DNA of 64,000 bases from Dinoroseobacter sp. (GTDB taxonomy: Bacteria > Pseudomonadota > Alphaproteobacteria > Rhodobacterales > Rhodobacteraceae), in contig JAEPNN010000006.1 of assembly GCA_017643385.1 (NCBI GenBank), positions 62,001 to 126,000 of the forward strand. The letters are read 5' to 3'. A program made the translations under genes and the position numbers. The notes below the pieces were generated by a model. That model was not told the origin of the DNA, did no database searches, and was given only the letters and a program-made list of their open reading frames with translations. Position 1 is the stretch's first letter, and each line of letters opens with the position of its first letter. This document shows positions 8,673-17,418 of this stretch, piece after piece.

Positions 8673-10022
8673 ATGTTCAAGAAAATCCTGATTGCCAACC
8701 GGGGCGAGATCGCGCTTCGGGTCATCCGGGCCGCGCGCGAGATGGGCGTGGCAACCGTCGCTGTCCATTCTACGGCTGATAGTGACGCGATGCATGTGCG
8801 GATGGCGGACGAATCTGTCTGCATCGGTCCGCCCCCCGGAACAGAAAGCTACCTGTCGATACCTGCCATAATTTCAGCTTGCGAAATTACAGGTGCTGAA
8901 GCCATCCACCCCGGCTATGGGTTCCTGTCCGAGAATGCTCAATTCGTGGAGATCGTGGAAAGCCATGGCCTGAAGTTTATTGGCCCCTCGGCAGATCACA
9001 TCAATATGATGGGCGACAAGATCACTGCTAAGGACACTATGAAGACGCTTGGCGTGCCTTGCGTGCCCGGATCTGATGGGGGCGTGCCTGATCTTGAAAC
9101 TGCCCAAAAAGTTGGGGCCGAGGTCGGCTTTCCGCTGATCGTGAAAGCCACGGCGGGTGGCGGTGGTCGTGGGATGAAGCTTGCCAAAACGCCCGCGGAT
9201 CTGGAAACAGCCTTTATGACCGCACGGTCCGAGGCAAAGTCAGCATTCGGCAACGACGAGGTCTATCTTGAGCGCTATCTCGGCGCCCCCCGTCATATCG
9301 AAGTTCAAGTCTTTGGTGACGGCAAGGGCAATGCCGTGCATCTGGGGGAGCGCGATTGTTCTCTGCAGCGCCGCCACCAGAAGGTCTTTGAAGAAGCACC
9401 CGGTCCTGCAATTGATGTGGCCACACGTGCGGAGATTGGCGCGACCTGTGCGAAAGCGGTTGCAGAGATCGGCTACGAAGGTGCTGGTACGATCGAGTTT
9501 CTCTATGAGAATGGCGAGTTCTTCTTCATCGAGATGAACACCCGTTTACAGGTAGAACACCCAGTGACCGAAGCGATTTTCGGTGTCGATCTTGTCAAAG
9601 AACAGATCAAGGTCGCCGCTGGCGAGCCTATGTCTTTCAAGCAAGACGACCTTGAGGTTGGGGGACACGCGATCGAGGTCCGGATCAATGCCGAAACCTT
9701 CCCAGCCTTTGCCCCACGCCCGGGCAAGATCACGCAGTACCATGCCCCTGGTGGTCTTGGGGTGCGGATGGATAGTGCATTGTATGATGGCTACTCAATC
9801 CCACCCTATTACGACAGCCTGATCGCAAAACTGATCGTCCATGCACCAGACCGTCCAGCCGCCCTTGCCCGACTGAGCCGCGCACTCGGCGAATTGATCG
9901 TTGACGGGGTCGAAACCACCGTTCCGCTATTCCATGCGCTCTTGCAGGAAGACGCGGTTCTGAGCGGGGATTACAACATCCACTGGCTCGAAGGTTGGCT
10001 TGACGGGCAAGACGGCAGTTAG
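8673..10022 (+). CDS. accC: acetyl-CoA carboxylase, biotin carboxylase subunit
   Basis: 449 residues, normal length. The N-terminal domain begins with KKILIANRGEIALRVIRAA. The ATP-grasp domain shows VKATAGGGGRGMK near residue 160 and KVFEEAPGP near residue 235. The catalytic region is IEMNTRLQVEHPVTE near residues 285-300. It carboxylates biotin on AccB with ATP and bicarbonate in the cytoplasm. It is co-transcribed with accB, and aat follows after 16 bases. Confidence 0.97.
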   Translation: MFKKILIANRGEIALRVIRAAREMGVATVAVHSTADSDAMHVRMADESVCIGPPPGTESYLSIPAIISACEITGAEAIHPGYGFLSENAQFVEIVESHGLKFIGPSADHINMMGDKITAKDTMKTLGVPCVPGSDGGVPDLETAQKVGAEVGFPLIVKATAGGGGRGMKLAKTPADLETAFMTARSEAKSAFGNDEVYLERYLGAPRHIEVQVFGDGKGNAVHLGERDCSLQRRHQKVFEEAPGPAIDVATRAEIGATCAKAVAEIGYEGAGTIEFLYENGEFFFIEMNTRLQVEHPVTEAIFGVDLVKEQIKVAAGEPMSFKQDDLEVGGHAIEVRINAETFPAFAPRPGKITQYHAPGGLGVRMDSALYDGYSIPPYYDSLIAKLIVHAPDRPAALARLSRALGELIVDGVETTVPLFHALLQEDAVLSGDYNIHWLEGWLDGQDGS

Positions 10023-10038
10023 CACGTTCAACCCCTGA

Positions 10039-10665
10039 ATGGTTGAGCTTTCCGCAGAACTTCTCTTGCGTGCCTACGCCATCGGGGTGTTTCCGATGGC
10101 GCAGGACCGGGACTCTGACGTGGTGCATTGGATTGACCCCCACATGCGGGGTGTCATTCCACTGGATCGGTTTCACGTTTCACGCAGCCTAAAGAAGTCA
10201 TTACTCCGAGCGGATTACACAGTTCACTTGAACCGGGATTTCAGGCGATGCGTGACAGCTTGCGCAGACCGTGAGGAAACCTGGATCAATGATGAAATCG
10301 CCCAAGCTTATGACGCGCTTCATGCCCGCGGATACGCGCATTCGGTGGAAATCTGGGACGAAAACCAGATGGTTGGTGGTGTTTACGGTGTCGCTTTGGG
10401 CGCAGCCTTTTTTGGCGAAAGTATGTTTTCACGGCGTCGGGATGGGTCCAAGCTTGCGCTCGCTTGGTTGGTTGCAAGACTTCGCAATGGTGGCTTCACG
10501 CTTTTTGACACCCAGTTCCAAACCGATCACCTGCGCAGCCTAGGCGCCATACAAATCTCAAGAGATGAATACCACAAACAGCTGGAGCACGCGCTCTCAG
10601 AGACAGCGTATATAGACACCATGCCCCAGACGTATACCGCCGAGACTTTGTTCAGGGGGTCTTAG
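10039..10665 (+). CDS. aat: leucyl/phenylalanyl-tRNA-protein transferase
   Basis: 208 residues, normal length. Conserved family stretches are AYAIGVFPMAQ near the start, WIDPHMRGVIPL near residues 33-45, ESMFSRRRDGSKLALAWL near residues 125-145 and FDTQFQTDHLRSLGA near 160-175. It adds Leu or Phe to proteins with N-terminal Arg or Lys, making them N-degron substrates for ClpAP. It is the last gene of the accB-accC-aat unit and shares a 4-base stop overlap with the convergent DUF2155 gene. Confidence 0.95.
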   Translation: MVELSAELLLRAYAIGVFPMAQDRDSDVVHWIDPHMRGVIPLDRFHVSRSLKKSLLRADYTVHLNRDFRRCVTACADREETWINDEIAQAYDALHARGYAHSVEIWDENQMVGGVYGVALGAAFFGESMFSRRRDGSKLALAWLVARLRNGGFTLFDTQFQTDHLRSLGAIQISRDEYHKQLEHALSETAYIDTMPQTYTAETLFRGS

Positions 10666-11312
10666 CGATTTGGACGCGGGCGAGGAACCAACGATGACTC
10701 TACTGCTCCTTGTGGCCGGTCAGCGTCTTCCGCTTCGGCCAATGGATCGCCTTCCTCAGCGATGACGTCACCCGGTTCGACCGGTTCTGTGCCAGATACG
10801 CAACGCAACGCCCAGACATCATATCTTGGATGATCCAGCGCATTTAAAGCAGGCGAAGACGCCACCATCCACCCTGAGAATATCTCGCCCGCATCAACTT
10901 CCTCGAGTGCAAGCAGCATGAAGGCATCAGAGGTTGGGTTTTCCGTCGGATACCGGCACTCTTCTACCTTGACTGTTATCCGACCAACGGCTTGGCTTTC
11001 GCCTGCCTCTAAAGCGACATCCGTAACCTTGCCTGTGAGCTTGTCCAAAACGCGGACGCTGCCAGCAAGAGCGTCGCTGACGGATGTTTCCTGTTCAAAC
11101 GTCTGAAAGTCTTCGTCGTCCAAGACCCGCAACTCATTTCCATCCGCATCGAGTGTTTCCAGAGAAACGCCATCATTTTCTGGAACTTGCAAAGAAATAC
11201 TCGGCTGATCTTCCAAATCTTCAAGCGGCACAATCACGATCTCTTGCGCGACAATCCACGAAGGGGCGCACGCCAGAAATATCGCGGCAGAAGAAGATCG
11301 CAGATTCATCAT
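10662..11312 (-). CDS. DUF2155-family exported protein
   Basis: 216 residues with a probable signal peptide (first ~22 residues, ending IVAQ). The conserved DUF2155 core spans roughly residues 75-170: VRVLDKLTGKVTDVALEAG, VKVEECRYPTENPTSDAFML, FSGWMVASSPALNALDHPRY and VWALRC. The tail is acidic and Pro/Arg-rich and looks disordered. Function is unknown. Its place between aat and an MlaD-type gene is a recurring arrangement in this bacterial group. It overlaps the upstream MlaD-like gene by 4 bases (ATGA), implying translational coupling. Confidence 0.88.
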   Translation of the reverse strand: MMNLRSSSAAIFLACAPSWIVAQEIVIVPLEDLEDQPSISLQVPENDGVSLETLDADGNELRVLDDEDFQTFEQETSVSDALAGSVRVLDKLTGKVTDVALEAGESQAVGRITVKVEECRYPTENPTSDAFMLLALEEVDAGEIFSGWMVASSPALNALDHPRYDVWALRCVSGTEPVEPGDVIAEEGDPLAEAEDADRPQGAVESSLVPRPRPNR

Positions 11313-11767
11313 TCGGACGCACTTTGCGACACAAACCGAAGCAGCAATGTGATCAGGCTTACCGACCCTTGGGTTTCGGCAAAGCTGTCACCGGGTTCCA
11401 ACGCAAACGGTGATCCCCCGGGTAAAACTTCCACAAAATTGCCGCCAAGTAGGCCTTCGGAACTGATCGCTAAAATGCTGTCATCGGGTATTTCGACACC
11501 TCCCGACATGGCCAAGACCGTATCGGCCCGAAATGTTTCTGGATTAAGCGAGATGTCAGAAACTGTCCCGATCTTTACTCCGGCGAGCCGCACGTCCGTG
11601 CCTGCACTGACCCCGTCCGCCACGCGGAAACTCGCCTTTAATGGGTAGTCTGCACTTCCGCCAGCAGATCCAAACCCGGTGACTTGGGAGACATAAAATA
11701 AAAAGCCAACAGCAATGGCCAGGACCAGCCCGCCGGTTACGACCTCGGTTGTTGAATGCTGCGACAT
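11309..11767 (-). CDS. mlaD: MlaD/MCE-domain protein
   Basis: 152 residues. One membrane helix lies near residues 10-28 (GGLVLAIAVGFLFYVSQVTG), followed by a single MCE domain (about 38-115; YPLKASFRVADGVSAGTDVR, GVKIGTVSDISLNPE, DDSILAISSEGLLGGNFVEV). This is the substrate-carrying subunit of the Mla/MCE ABC phospholipid transporter, anchored in the inner membrane and facing the periplasm. The other Mla subunits are not in this window. Confidence 0.9.
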   Translation of the reverse strand: MSQHSTTEVVTGGLVLAIAVGFLFYVSQVTGFGSAGGSADYPLKASFRVADGVSAGTDVRLAGVKIGTVSDISLNPETFRADTVLAMSGGVEIPDDSILAISSEGLLGGNFVEVLPGGSPFALEPGDSFAETQGSVSLITLLLRFVSQSASE

Positions 11768-11868
11768 CTACCCTGCCTCACCCAGTTTTGGGACATTTGC
11801 ATTTGTGATGCCCTGCGATGTCGCTCAGTGCAAGCTTTGGCTTTAGCTCAAACGACGCCACATCGTGC

Positions 11869-12246
11869 TTATTCCGGGCTCCACGCCTCGTAATCACTGC
11901 GATCAGCAGGTTGCGCTCGGCGCAATGACCCTGCCGGAACATAGGCAGCCGCCGTTCCGGTCAAGTTCATTTCATGGGGTTTTTCCCAGTCCTTGTGCGA
12001 AAGCGGTGCTTTAGAAGGTGGTTCATCCCATGTGTGGTGCAACCAGCCATGCCACTCTGCGTTCACACGGGAGGCTTCCGCTTCACCCGAAAAGATAACC
12101 CAGCGCTTCTTGCCGTCTTTGCTCTGATAATAGACATTGCCGAGCTCATCCTCGCCAACGCGTACGCCTTTGCGCCACGTCATCAGCTGGGTGCCAAGGG
12201 TTTGCCCATGCCACCAAGTCACTGCTCGTTTAATGATTCCGGCCAT
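11869..12246 (-). CDS. NDUFA12-family complex I accessory subunit
   Basis: 125 residues. Typical features are [37 protein letters not shown] and the downstream [14 protein letters not shown]. Alphaproteobacterial NADH:ubiquinone oxidoreductase contains this NDUFA12 (B17.2) homologue as a supernumerary subunit. A longer frame extends to 12327, but the ATG at 12246 is preceded by GGAGAGAG and gives the family's normal N-terminus and length. Confidence 0.92.
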   Translation of the reverse strand: MAGIIKRAVTWWHGQTLGTQLMTWRKGVRVGEDELGNVYYQSKDGKKRWVIFSGEAEASRVNAEWHGWLHHTWDEPPSKAPLSHKDWEKPHEMNLTGTAAAYVPAGSLRRAQPADRSDYEAWSPE

Positions 12247-12635
12247 GTCTCTCTCCGCAGCCCTGACTGACAGTCGTATGCCGCAGTGTTCCGCCAAGGT
12301 CCAGCGCCAGAGGGTCGCGGGAAACAACTATCCAGACGTTTAGCGCTATTCAGACCAAAGCAGGGAATTGTTCAGACATTTAATATGCTGGCCGACGACC
12401 GGCTGTAAAACCCGCAAACCTAAAGCAACCCTTCCCGAGGGACGCGGGCCATTGCGCAAACGCTCAAAGAAAATGCGGTGTGTTGGAGCTGCCAGCAACG
12501 CCATACACATCTCTGCGCATAGAACTGAGCGACCTGCCCTTGCAGCCCCCGGGGCGCGGACCTACTCTTATCTAGACGCGCGCTTCGCGCTAAAAGATTC
12601 AGCGCACCCCGGTGCCCCCAAGAAGGCGAGACCTA
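12247..12635. other. intergenic region, divergent promoters (NDUFA12 gene / clpP)
   Basis: About 390 bases with no gene I can support. It must hold the promoters of the divergent NDUFA12 and clpP genes. A small GC-rich hairpin (GCGCG-CTT-CGCGC) lies about 50 bases before clpP. I could not find a convincing heat-shock promoter. Confidence 0.4.
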
Positions 12636-13268
12636 ATGCACGATCCGATTGACACCTATATGAACCTCGTCCCCATGGTGGTCGAGCAGACCAGCCGTGG
12701 TGAACGCGCCTACGACATCTTCTCGCGCCTTTTGAAAGAACGCATCGTTTTCCTCAATGGCCCAGTGCATGACGGGATGAGCCAGCTTGTTGTGGCGCAG
12801 CTTTTGCACCTTGAAGCAGAAAACCCAAACAAAGAAATTTCCATGTATATCAACAGCCCAGGCGGTGTTGTGACCTCTGGATTGTCGATCTATGACACCA
12901 TGCAATACATCAAGCCGAAGATCTCCACGCTGGTCATCGGTCAGGCCGCATCCATGGGATCATTGCTGCTGACCGCGGGCGAGCCAGGTATGCGCATGTC
13001 TCTACCCAACAGCCGCATCATGGTTCACCAACCTTCTGGTGGCTACCAGGGTCAGGCAACAGACATAATGATCCACGCGCAGGAAACCCAAAAGCTGAAA
13101 GACCGTCTCAACCAGATCTACGTCAAACACACAGGTCAGGATTTCGACACCGTCGTAAACGCACTGGAACGCGACAATTTCATGGATGCTGAAGAGGCCA
13201 AGTCGTGGGGCCTGATCGATGAGATCGTCGAGAACCGCCCAAAGGACAATGACGCATCCGCGTCGTAA
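12636..13268 (+). CDS. clpP: ATP-dependent Clp protease proteolytic subunit
   Basis: 210 residues. The catalytic serine is Ser106 in GQAASMGS and the histidine is His131 in MVHQPSGG. The oligomer-sensor and handle regions match the family ([30 protein letters not shown]). It forms the tetradecameric serine protease chamber used by ClpX and ClpA. The frame begins at 12612, but the ATG at 12636 gives the common alphaproteobacterial N-terminus ([17 protein letters not shown]). clpX follows 218 bases downstream. Confidence 0.97.
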   Translation: MHDPIDTYMNLVPMVVEQTSRGERAYDIFSRLLKERIVFLNGPVHDGMSQLVVAQLLHLEAENPNKEISMYINSPGGVVTSGLSIYDTMQYIKPKISTLVIGQAASMGSLLLTAGEPGMRMSLPNSRIMVHQPSGGYQGQATDIMIHAQETQKLKDRLNQIYVKHTGQDFDTVVNALERDNFMDAEEAKSWGLIDEIVENRPKDNDASAS

Positions 13269-13486
13269 CGACATGATTGCGGGCGGGGCGGTGAGGTCAC
13301 GCGCCCCGCTTGCCTCCACCAAAGGACCAAATGGCCATTGCACCCACCATACCGCTGGCCTAGGATTTCCCTTAATCGGCGCATGGCAGGGCATTGGGGC
13401 CTTCGTCACCAGCGCAACACGCTCGCAGGCGCGTTCAAGCCTGCTCCCGGTTCGACCCCGATCGGGACACAGTACGAGGCACGAAG

Positions 13487-14746
13487 ATGGCAAACTCCTC
13501 CGGCGACAGCAAAAACACCCTCTATTGCTCGTTTTGCGGGAAATCGCAGCACGAGGTGCGAAAGCTAATCGCAGGGCCCACAGTATTTATCTGTGATGAA
13601 TGCGTTGAACTCTGCATGGACATCATTCGCGAAGAAACAAAGTCCGCAGGACTGAAATCTTCCGAGGGGGTCCCAAGCCCGCGCGAGATTTGCGACGTTC
13701 TTGACGATTATGTGATCGGGCAGATTCATGCCAAGCGCGTGCTCTCGGTCGCTGTGCACAACCACTACAAACGGCTCAATCACGCCGACAAATCCGATAT
13801 CGAATTGGCGAAGTCAAACATCCTGCTGATTGGACCGACCGGTTGCGGCAAGACGCTTTTGGCGCAGACACTTGCGCGCATCCTTGATGTGCCCTTCACA
13901 ATGGCCGATGCAACGACCCTCACCGAAGCGGGTTATGTTGGCGAGGATGTCGAGAACATTATTCTAAAGCTGCTTCAGGCGTCTGAATACAATGTCGAGC
14001 GCGCGCAGCGCGGCATCGTCTATATCGACGAGGTTGATAAGATTACTCGGAAGTCTGACAACCCGTCCATCACGCGGGATGTATCCGGTGAAGGCGTGCA
14101 GCAGGCCCTTTTGAAGATCATGGAAGGCACTGTTGCATCTGTGCCCCCTCAAGGTGGACGAAAGCATCCGCAGCAGGAATTCCTGCAAGTGGACACCACG
14201 AACATATTGTTTATCTGCGGCGGCGCGTTTGCCGGCCTCGACAAGATCATTGCGCAGCGGGGCAAGGGCTCTGCTATGGGCTTTGGCGCAGAAGTGCGCG
14301 CGCCTGATTCTCGCGGTGTCGGTGAGGTCTTCATGGAACTCGAACCTGAGGATCTGTTGAAATTCGGTCTCATCCCCGAATTTGTCGGTCGCCTGCCTGT
14401 TATCGCGACCCTGCAAGATCTCGACGAAGATGCACTTGTGACCATTCTGACGGCGCCGAAGAACGCGCTGGTGCGCCAGTATCAGCGCCTGTTTGAGCTC
14501 GAAGATGCGGCGCTGACCTTCACAGACGAAGCGCTACGCGCAATTGCCCGTCGTGCAATTGAACGCAAAACCGGGGCGCGTGGCCTGCGGTCTATCATGG
14601 AAGACATACTGCTTGATACCATGTTCGACCTTCCCTCCATGGACGATGTTGAAGAGGTCGTGGTCAATGATGAAGTTGTCTCGGGTAAGGGCTCGCCACT
14701 TCTTGTGCATTCCGACCGGAAAGAAGAACCGGCGACTGTTGGCTAA
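13487..14746 (+). CDS. clpX: ATP-dependent Clp protease, ATP-binding subunit ClpX
   Basis: 419 residues, normal length. The N-terminal zinc-binding domain has Cys14, Cys17, Cys36 and Cys39 (CSFCGK, CDECVE). Walker A GPTGCGKT lies near residues 116-123, Walker [11 protein letters not shown] follows, and the [19 protein letters not shown] region carries the sensor/arginine-finger stretch. The C-terminal part includes [15 protein letters not shown]. It unfolds tagged substrates and feeds them to ClpP. An ATG in the same frame at 13394 would add a 31-residue unconserved leader and is rejected. Spacing of 218 bases from clpP suggests it may have its own promoter. Confidence 0.97.
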   Translation: MANSSGDSKNTLYCSFCGKSQHEVRKLIAGPTVFICDECVELCMDIIREETKSAGLKSSEGVPSPREICDVLDDYVIGQIHAKRVLSVAVHNHYKRLNHADKSDIELAKSNILLIGPTGCGKTLLAQTLARILDVPFTMADATTLTEAGYVGEDVENIILKLLQASEYNVERAQRGIVYIDEVDKITRKSDNPSITRDVSGEGVQQALLKIMEGTVASVPPQGGRKHPQQEFLQVDTTNILFICGGAFAGLDKIIAQRGKGSAMGFGAEVRAPDSRGVGEVFMELEPEDLLKFGLIPEFVGRLPVIATLQDLDEDALVTILTAPKNALVRQYQRLFELEDAALTFTDEALRAIARRAIERKTGARGLRSIMEDILLDTMFDLPSMDDVEEVVVNDEVVSGKGSPLLVHSDRKEEPATVG

Positions 14747-15115
14747 GCGCTCTCTTAAGGAGTGACGAAGAAAACGTCCTCGCTTGCACAGGCCATTGAA
14801 TGTGTCCATGGCGGTATCTTCGGCGGGGGTAATAGTGGTCGTGAACACGGTTGAATTCGTTCAATCGCATTTAGATCTTGCAGAAGAATGGACATCCGTT
14901 GTGTTGATGGCCTTTGGCTTTGACTAAATGGTTGCAGCACTCAACATGGCCATGCAGGGTGCAAGGGGCCGAACCGCACCGCCATTCGCACAATCACGCG
15001 CCACTTCATCACAGTCATGCCTTCAAAAGTGATATCCACAACCCCAAATGGCCACACTGAACCGTTCGGCCGTTATCACACGGCTGCGCTCATCGCCCAT
15101 ACGCCGGTTCGTTTA
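14747..15115. other. intergenic region, no feature recognised
   Basis: About 370 bases between the convergent ends of clpX and the membrane-protein gene. I see no gene, tRNA, strong terminator or repeat. Short frames on both strands show no recognisable protein. Confidence 0.5.
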
Positions 15116-15868
15116 TCAGGTCGAGCGGAGCGGGAGGGATGAGTAGATCACCGAGTTGGATCGGTCAGCCCATCTGGACGTAAGCAAATAAAGTAGCCCG
15201 CTTAACTGCAAACCAGCGAGGATCGACCAGGCAAGAGAGACTGCGATGTATCCAAAATCGACCTTCGCCATCGGTGCGTCGAGGACCAGATTCACGACAG
15301 AACCGGCAGCGAAGTACAGCTCGCTCTCCGTATGGTGTCCCGCGCCATGGTCAGCGACATGCAACGTCAGACCACGATCCAGAACGGCGCTAAGTTTCAG
15401 ATTCAGGGCCGCGTCTTGGCTGGCCTGGTCGATGTAGTAGCCAACATAGCCCGTCATTTCAGACAGGTGATATGACACGTCCGAGGAAAGTGCGTTGCAA
15501 ACACCAATGGCTATCATCGCATCCAGCGGGGTTAGGAATGGCAACACATCTGTCGACGGATGAAGCATAAAAGACATGGCTTCGGGCTGAACCGGTGCCG
15601 TGCCTATCGTCATCAGGGTGTCGGACAGAAGTGCATCGCCAATTCCCCACGTGCCTGCCGCAAAACTGGCATAATCGATAAAGCCGTCCTGCGAGGGTAT
15701 TATCCGGATATCCGTATCGAATACCCGGAAAAGTGCCTCGGCGTTTGCAGAGATATAGATTTCAGTGTGTGTTGCTGCGCGACTAACAACAACCGAAACC
15801 TGATCCGCACCCGCGGGTGCGGATAGTATCACAAATTGAACCGCAAGCGCGGCCGCAATTTTGAGCAC
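15116..15868 (-). CDS. uncharacterised exported protein with C-terminal membrane helix
   Basis: About 250 residues from the GTG at 15868; other starts a few codons upstream are possible and no clear ribosome site is seen. The N-terminus is a signal peptide (LKIAAALAVQFVILSAPAGADQ). The mature region is soluble and acidic, with two cysteine-poor halves and an unusual HVADHGAGHHTESE stretch. A hydrophobic segment close to the C-terminus (IAVSLAWSILAGLQLSGLLYLL) should anchor it in the membrane with a short basic tail inside. I do not recognise the family. The gene lies 19 bases downstream of the pseudoazurin-like gene on the same strand, so the two are probably one operon. The histidine-rich motif and a cupredoxin neighbour allow, but do not show, a copper or redox role. 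Confidence 0.7.
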   Translation of the reverse strand: MLKIAAALAVQFVILSAPAGADQVSVVVSRAATHTEIYISANAEALFRVFDTDIRIIPSQDGFIDYASFAAGTWGIGDALLSDTLMTIGTAPVQPEAMSFMLHPSTDVLPFLTPLDAMIAIGVCNALSSDVSYHLSEMTGYVGYYIDQASQDAALNLKLSAVLDRGLTLHVADHGAGHHTESELYFAAGSVVNLVLDAPMAKVDFGYIAVSLAWSILAGLQLSGLLYLLTSRWADRSNSVIYSSLPLRST

Positions 15869-15887
15869 ATAGCGCAAAAGAAACCGT

Positions 15888-16394
15888 TTACGCGGAGCTT
15901 GGTTCGAGCAAACCCATCTCGGCAGCTTCTTCCCAGATCTCTTCGAACGTTTTCTTGGCGCGACCGCGTTGGCGCACGTCTTGTGCAGCCTCAAGGTTAT
16001 CCAGTTTTCCCTCGCCTTCAACAACGATGAGGGCGACCATACCTGTTCCCACATGTGGCGTACACTTGTAGCCGTAGATGCCCGGCACATCGAATGTGAC
16101 TTCTAAGTCTTCGTTTATCCGGCCGCTCCATTCTTCGGCACCTTCTGGGATCATACCATCAATTGATGCACTGTTGTGGCCGCGGTCTGTTGCTTTGAAC
16201 AACACCTTTTGTCCTGCTGGCACAGAGACAACGCGCGGGTAAAACACATTGCGCAAGCTGCGGTCGGTCGGATGCCTATTCAGCATTTCGATAGTGACAG
16301 GTTCATGGCCGTCTGCTGCCAGCGGCAAAGCGGGCAGAAGAGTGGCAGCGGCGGTTCCCGCAAGAAACGTGCGGCGGCTGTGCAATCTTGACAT
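15888..16394 (-). CDS. pseudoazurin-like type I copper protein, Tat-exported
   Basis: 168 residues. The leader has a twin-arginine motif (HSRRTFLAGTAAATLLPAL). The cupredoxin fold follows (about residues 30-130). Type I copper ligands are visible as His in RGHNSASID, then Cys and His in YGYKCTPHVGTGM, with the axial Met at its end. A helical C-terminal extension (KKTFEEIWEEAAEMGLLEP) is typical of pseudoazurins. Such proteins carry electrons in the periplasm to nitrite or nitrous oxide reductases or peroxidases; none of those partners is in this window. The downstream unknown membrane protein is likely co-transcribed. Confidence 0.9.
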   Translation of the reverse strand: MSRLHSRRTFLAGTAAATLLPALPLAADGHEPVTIEMLNRHPTDRSLRNVFYPRVVSVPAGQKVLFKATDRGHNSASIDGMIPEGAEEWSGRINEDLEVTFDVPGIYGYKCTPHVGTGMVALIVVEGEGKLDNLEAAQDVRQRGRAKKTFEEIWEEAAEMGLLEPSSA

Positions 16395-16777
16395 TTTCAG
16401 ACCTCAGTAGATGGACATTTCCGCTGGGTAAACGTCACAGTCTACCCGCTGTGGATCGTAAGATAGTGTAGGCGGGCCTAGAGTCTACTAATACGGTCAG
16501 GTATTTTTTCGCACTCTAAAGCACAGATTAATGGCGCCCTTTCGGCTGACGCTGCCTGTCTTCTTTGCTGTCGCGGAAAGGGCTCTGCAGCAATGCAGGT
16601 TGGCTTTGTCAAATCACATGATCAGGCAGAGGCTAATTGAGAATCTACGAGGGGTGGAGGTAAGCCTTCTTCACACAACGCTCGACGATTTCTTCCGGAA
16701 TGTATCGCTTTCAGGAGTGATGGAGTTTAGGTTATCAACATTTATAGCAAGGGCCCGCGCAACCGCTGGGGCTTTTT
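16395..16777. other. intergenic region, no supported gene
   Basis: About 380 bases between the start of the cupredoxin gene and the end of the Rid-family gene. A plus-strand frame of 99 codons (16531-16830) shows no recognisable domain, passes through a terminator-like hairpin and runs into the Rid gene, so I do not call it. Confidence 0.45.
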
Positions 16778-16778
16778 T
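16753..16778 (+). terminator. candidate plus-strand intrinsic terminator
   Basis: GCCCGCG at 16753-16759 pairs with CGC-T-GGGGC at 16764-16772 (loop CAAC, one bulged T) and is followed by six Ts. On the plus strand no recognised gene precedes it, so it either ends an unannotated small transcript or insulates the convergent Rid gene. Confidence 0.45.
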
Positions 16779-17170
16779 CAGAGACCTGCAGCAAGCAGTT
16801 CGATTTCAACCAGAAACTCTGGACGCGTAAATCCGCTCACGATCATGAGCGTAGACGCAGGCAGGTGTTTCACCTCGCTCAGCCACGCATCGCGTGCTTT
16901 CATATATCCCGCCATGTGCACGCGGTCAGTAACAAACGCGCTGATCCGCACCGTATTCTCGCGGGTCATCCCAGCGTCGCATAGCACGGCATCGAGATTG
17001 GCAAAGCAAAGCCGGGCCTGGGCTTCTGCGCCCCCCGGCGCCACATCATCCGGTCCGATCCCCAATTGCCCGGAAGTGGCAAGCCACCGTGCGCCTGGCG
17101 GAACCTCCACCCCATGTGCATAACGGGCAAAGGGTGGGCGGATATCGGTGGGTGTGTGTGAAATCAACAC
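16778..17170 (-). CDS. Rid-family (YjgF/YER057c/UK114) protein
   Basis: 130 residues, normal length. Family stretches are LATSGQLGI, QARLCFANLDAVLCDAGMT, NTVRISAFVTDRVHMAGYM and FLVEIELLAAGL. The position that holds the catalytic arginine of RidA appears to be serine (ASTLM). The protein may therefore belong to a Rid subgroup other than the classical enamine/imine deaminase. The GTG at 17170 is chosen over the ATG at 17203 because AAGGAAA lies eight bases upstream of it. It is divergent from the 17.4 kb operon. RutC of the Rut pyrimidine pathway is a member of this family, so a link with that operon is plausible but inferred. Confidence 0.85.
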   Translation of the reverse strand: MLISHTPTDIRPPFARYAHGVEVPPGARWLATSGQLGIGPDDVAPGGAEAQARLCFANLDAVLCDAGMTRENTVRISAFVTDRVHMAGYMKARDAWLSEVKHLPASTLMIVSGFTRPEFLVEIELLAAGL

Positions 17171-17241
17171 CTTTGAGTTTCCTTTCAACCGAGTCGTCAG
17201 CATGCTGCTGATCCTCTAAGCGAAACGCCATATCGCTTGTT

Positions 17242-17257
17242 TGCGGTTTTTACCGCA
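17242..17257. promoter_or_regulatory. perfect inverted repeat, candidate operator
   Basis: TGCGGT-TTTT-ACCGCA, a perfect 6-base inverted repeat with a 4-base spacer, in the divergent region between the Rid gene and the nine-gene catabolic operon. It is not followed by a T-run, so a regulator-binding site is more likely than a terminator. The binding protein is unknown; it does not match the RutR consensus. Confidence 0.45.
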
Positions 17258-17418
17258 CCTAGGCATCGCACAACAATTAACCACACCCCACACTATCTGC
17301 ACGCAAAATGAGCATGTGGCTCGGGTACTGAGAACGAATTGACGTGCTATCTTTCCTCAGAGAGACCGAAAATCCCAGTCTTGCGCATCACGTGCCGCAT
17401 CTTTCGAAGGAGGTTTCT

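Noticed and set aside
12535-12582. CTTG and CTTATCTAG elements before clpP as a heat-shock promoter
   Set aside because: The spacing between the two elements (24 bases after CTTG) is too long for the known sigma-32 promoter.
14747-15115. Possible small genes or tRNA after clpX
   Set aside because: No cloverleaf, conserved TTCGA box or recognisable protein was found on either strand.
16531-16830. 99-codon plus-strand frame before the Rid gene
   Set aside because: No recognisable domain, runs through a terminator-like hairpin and overlaps the 3' end of a convincing gene.
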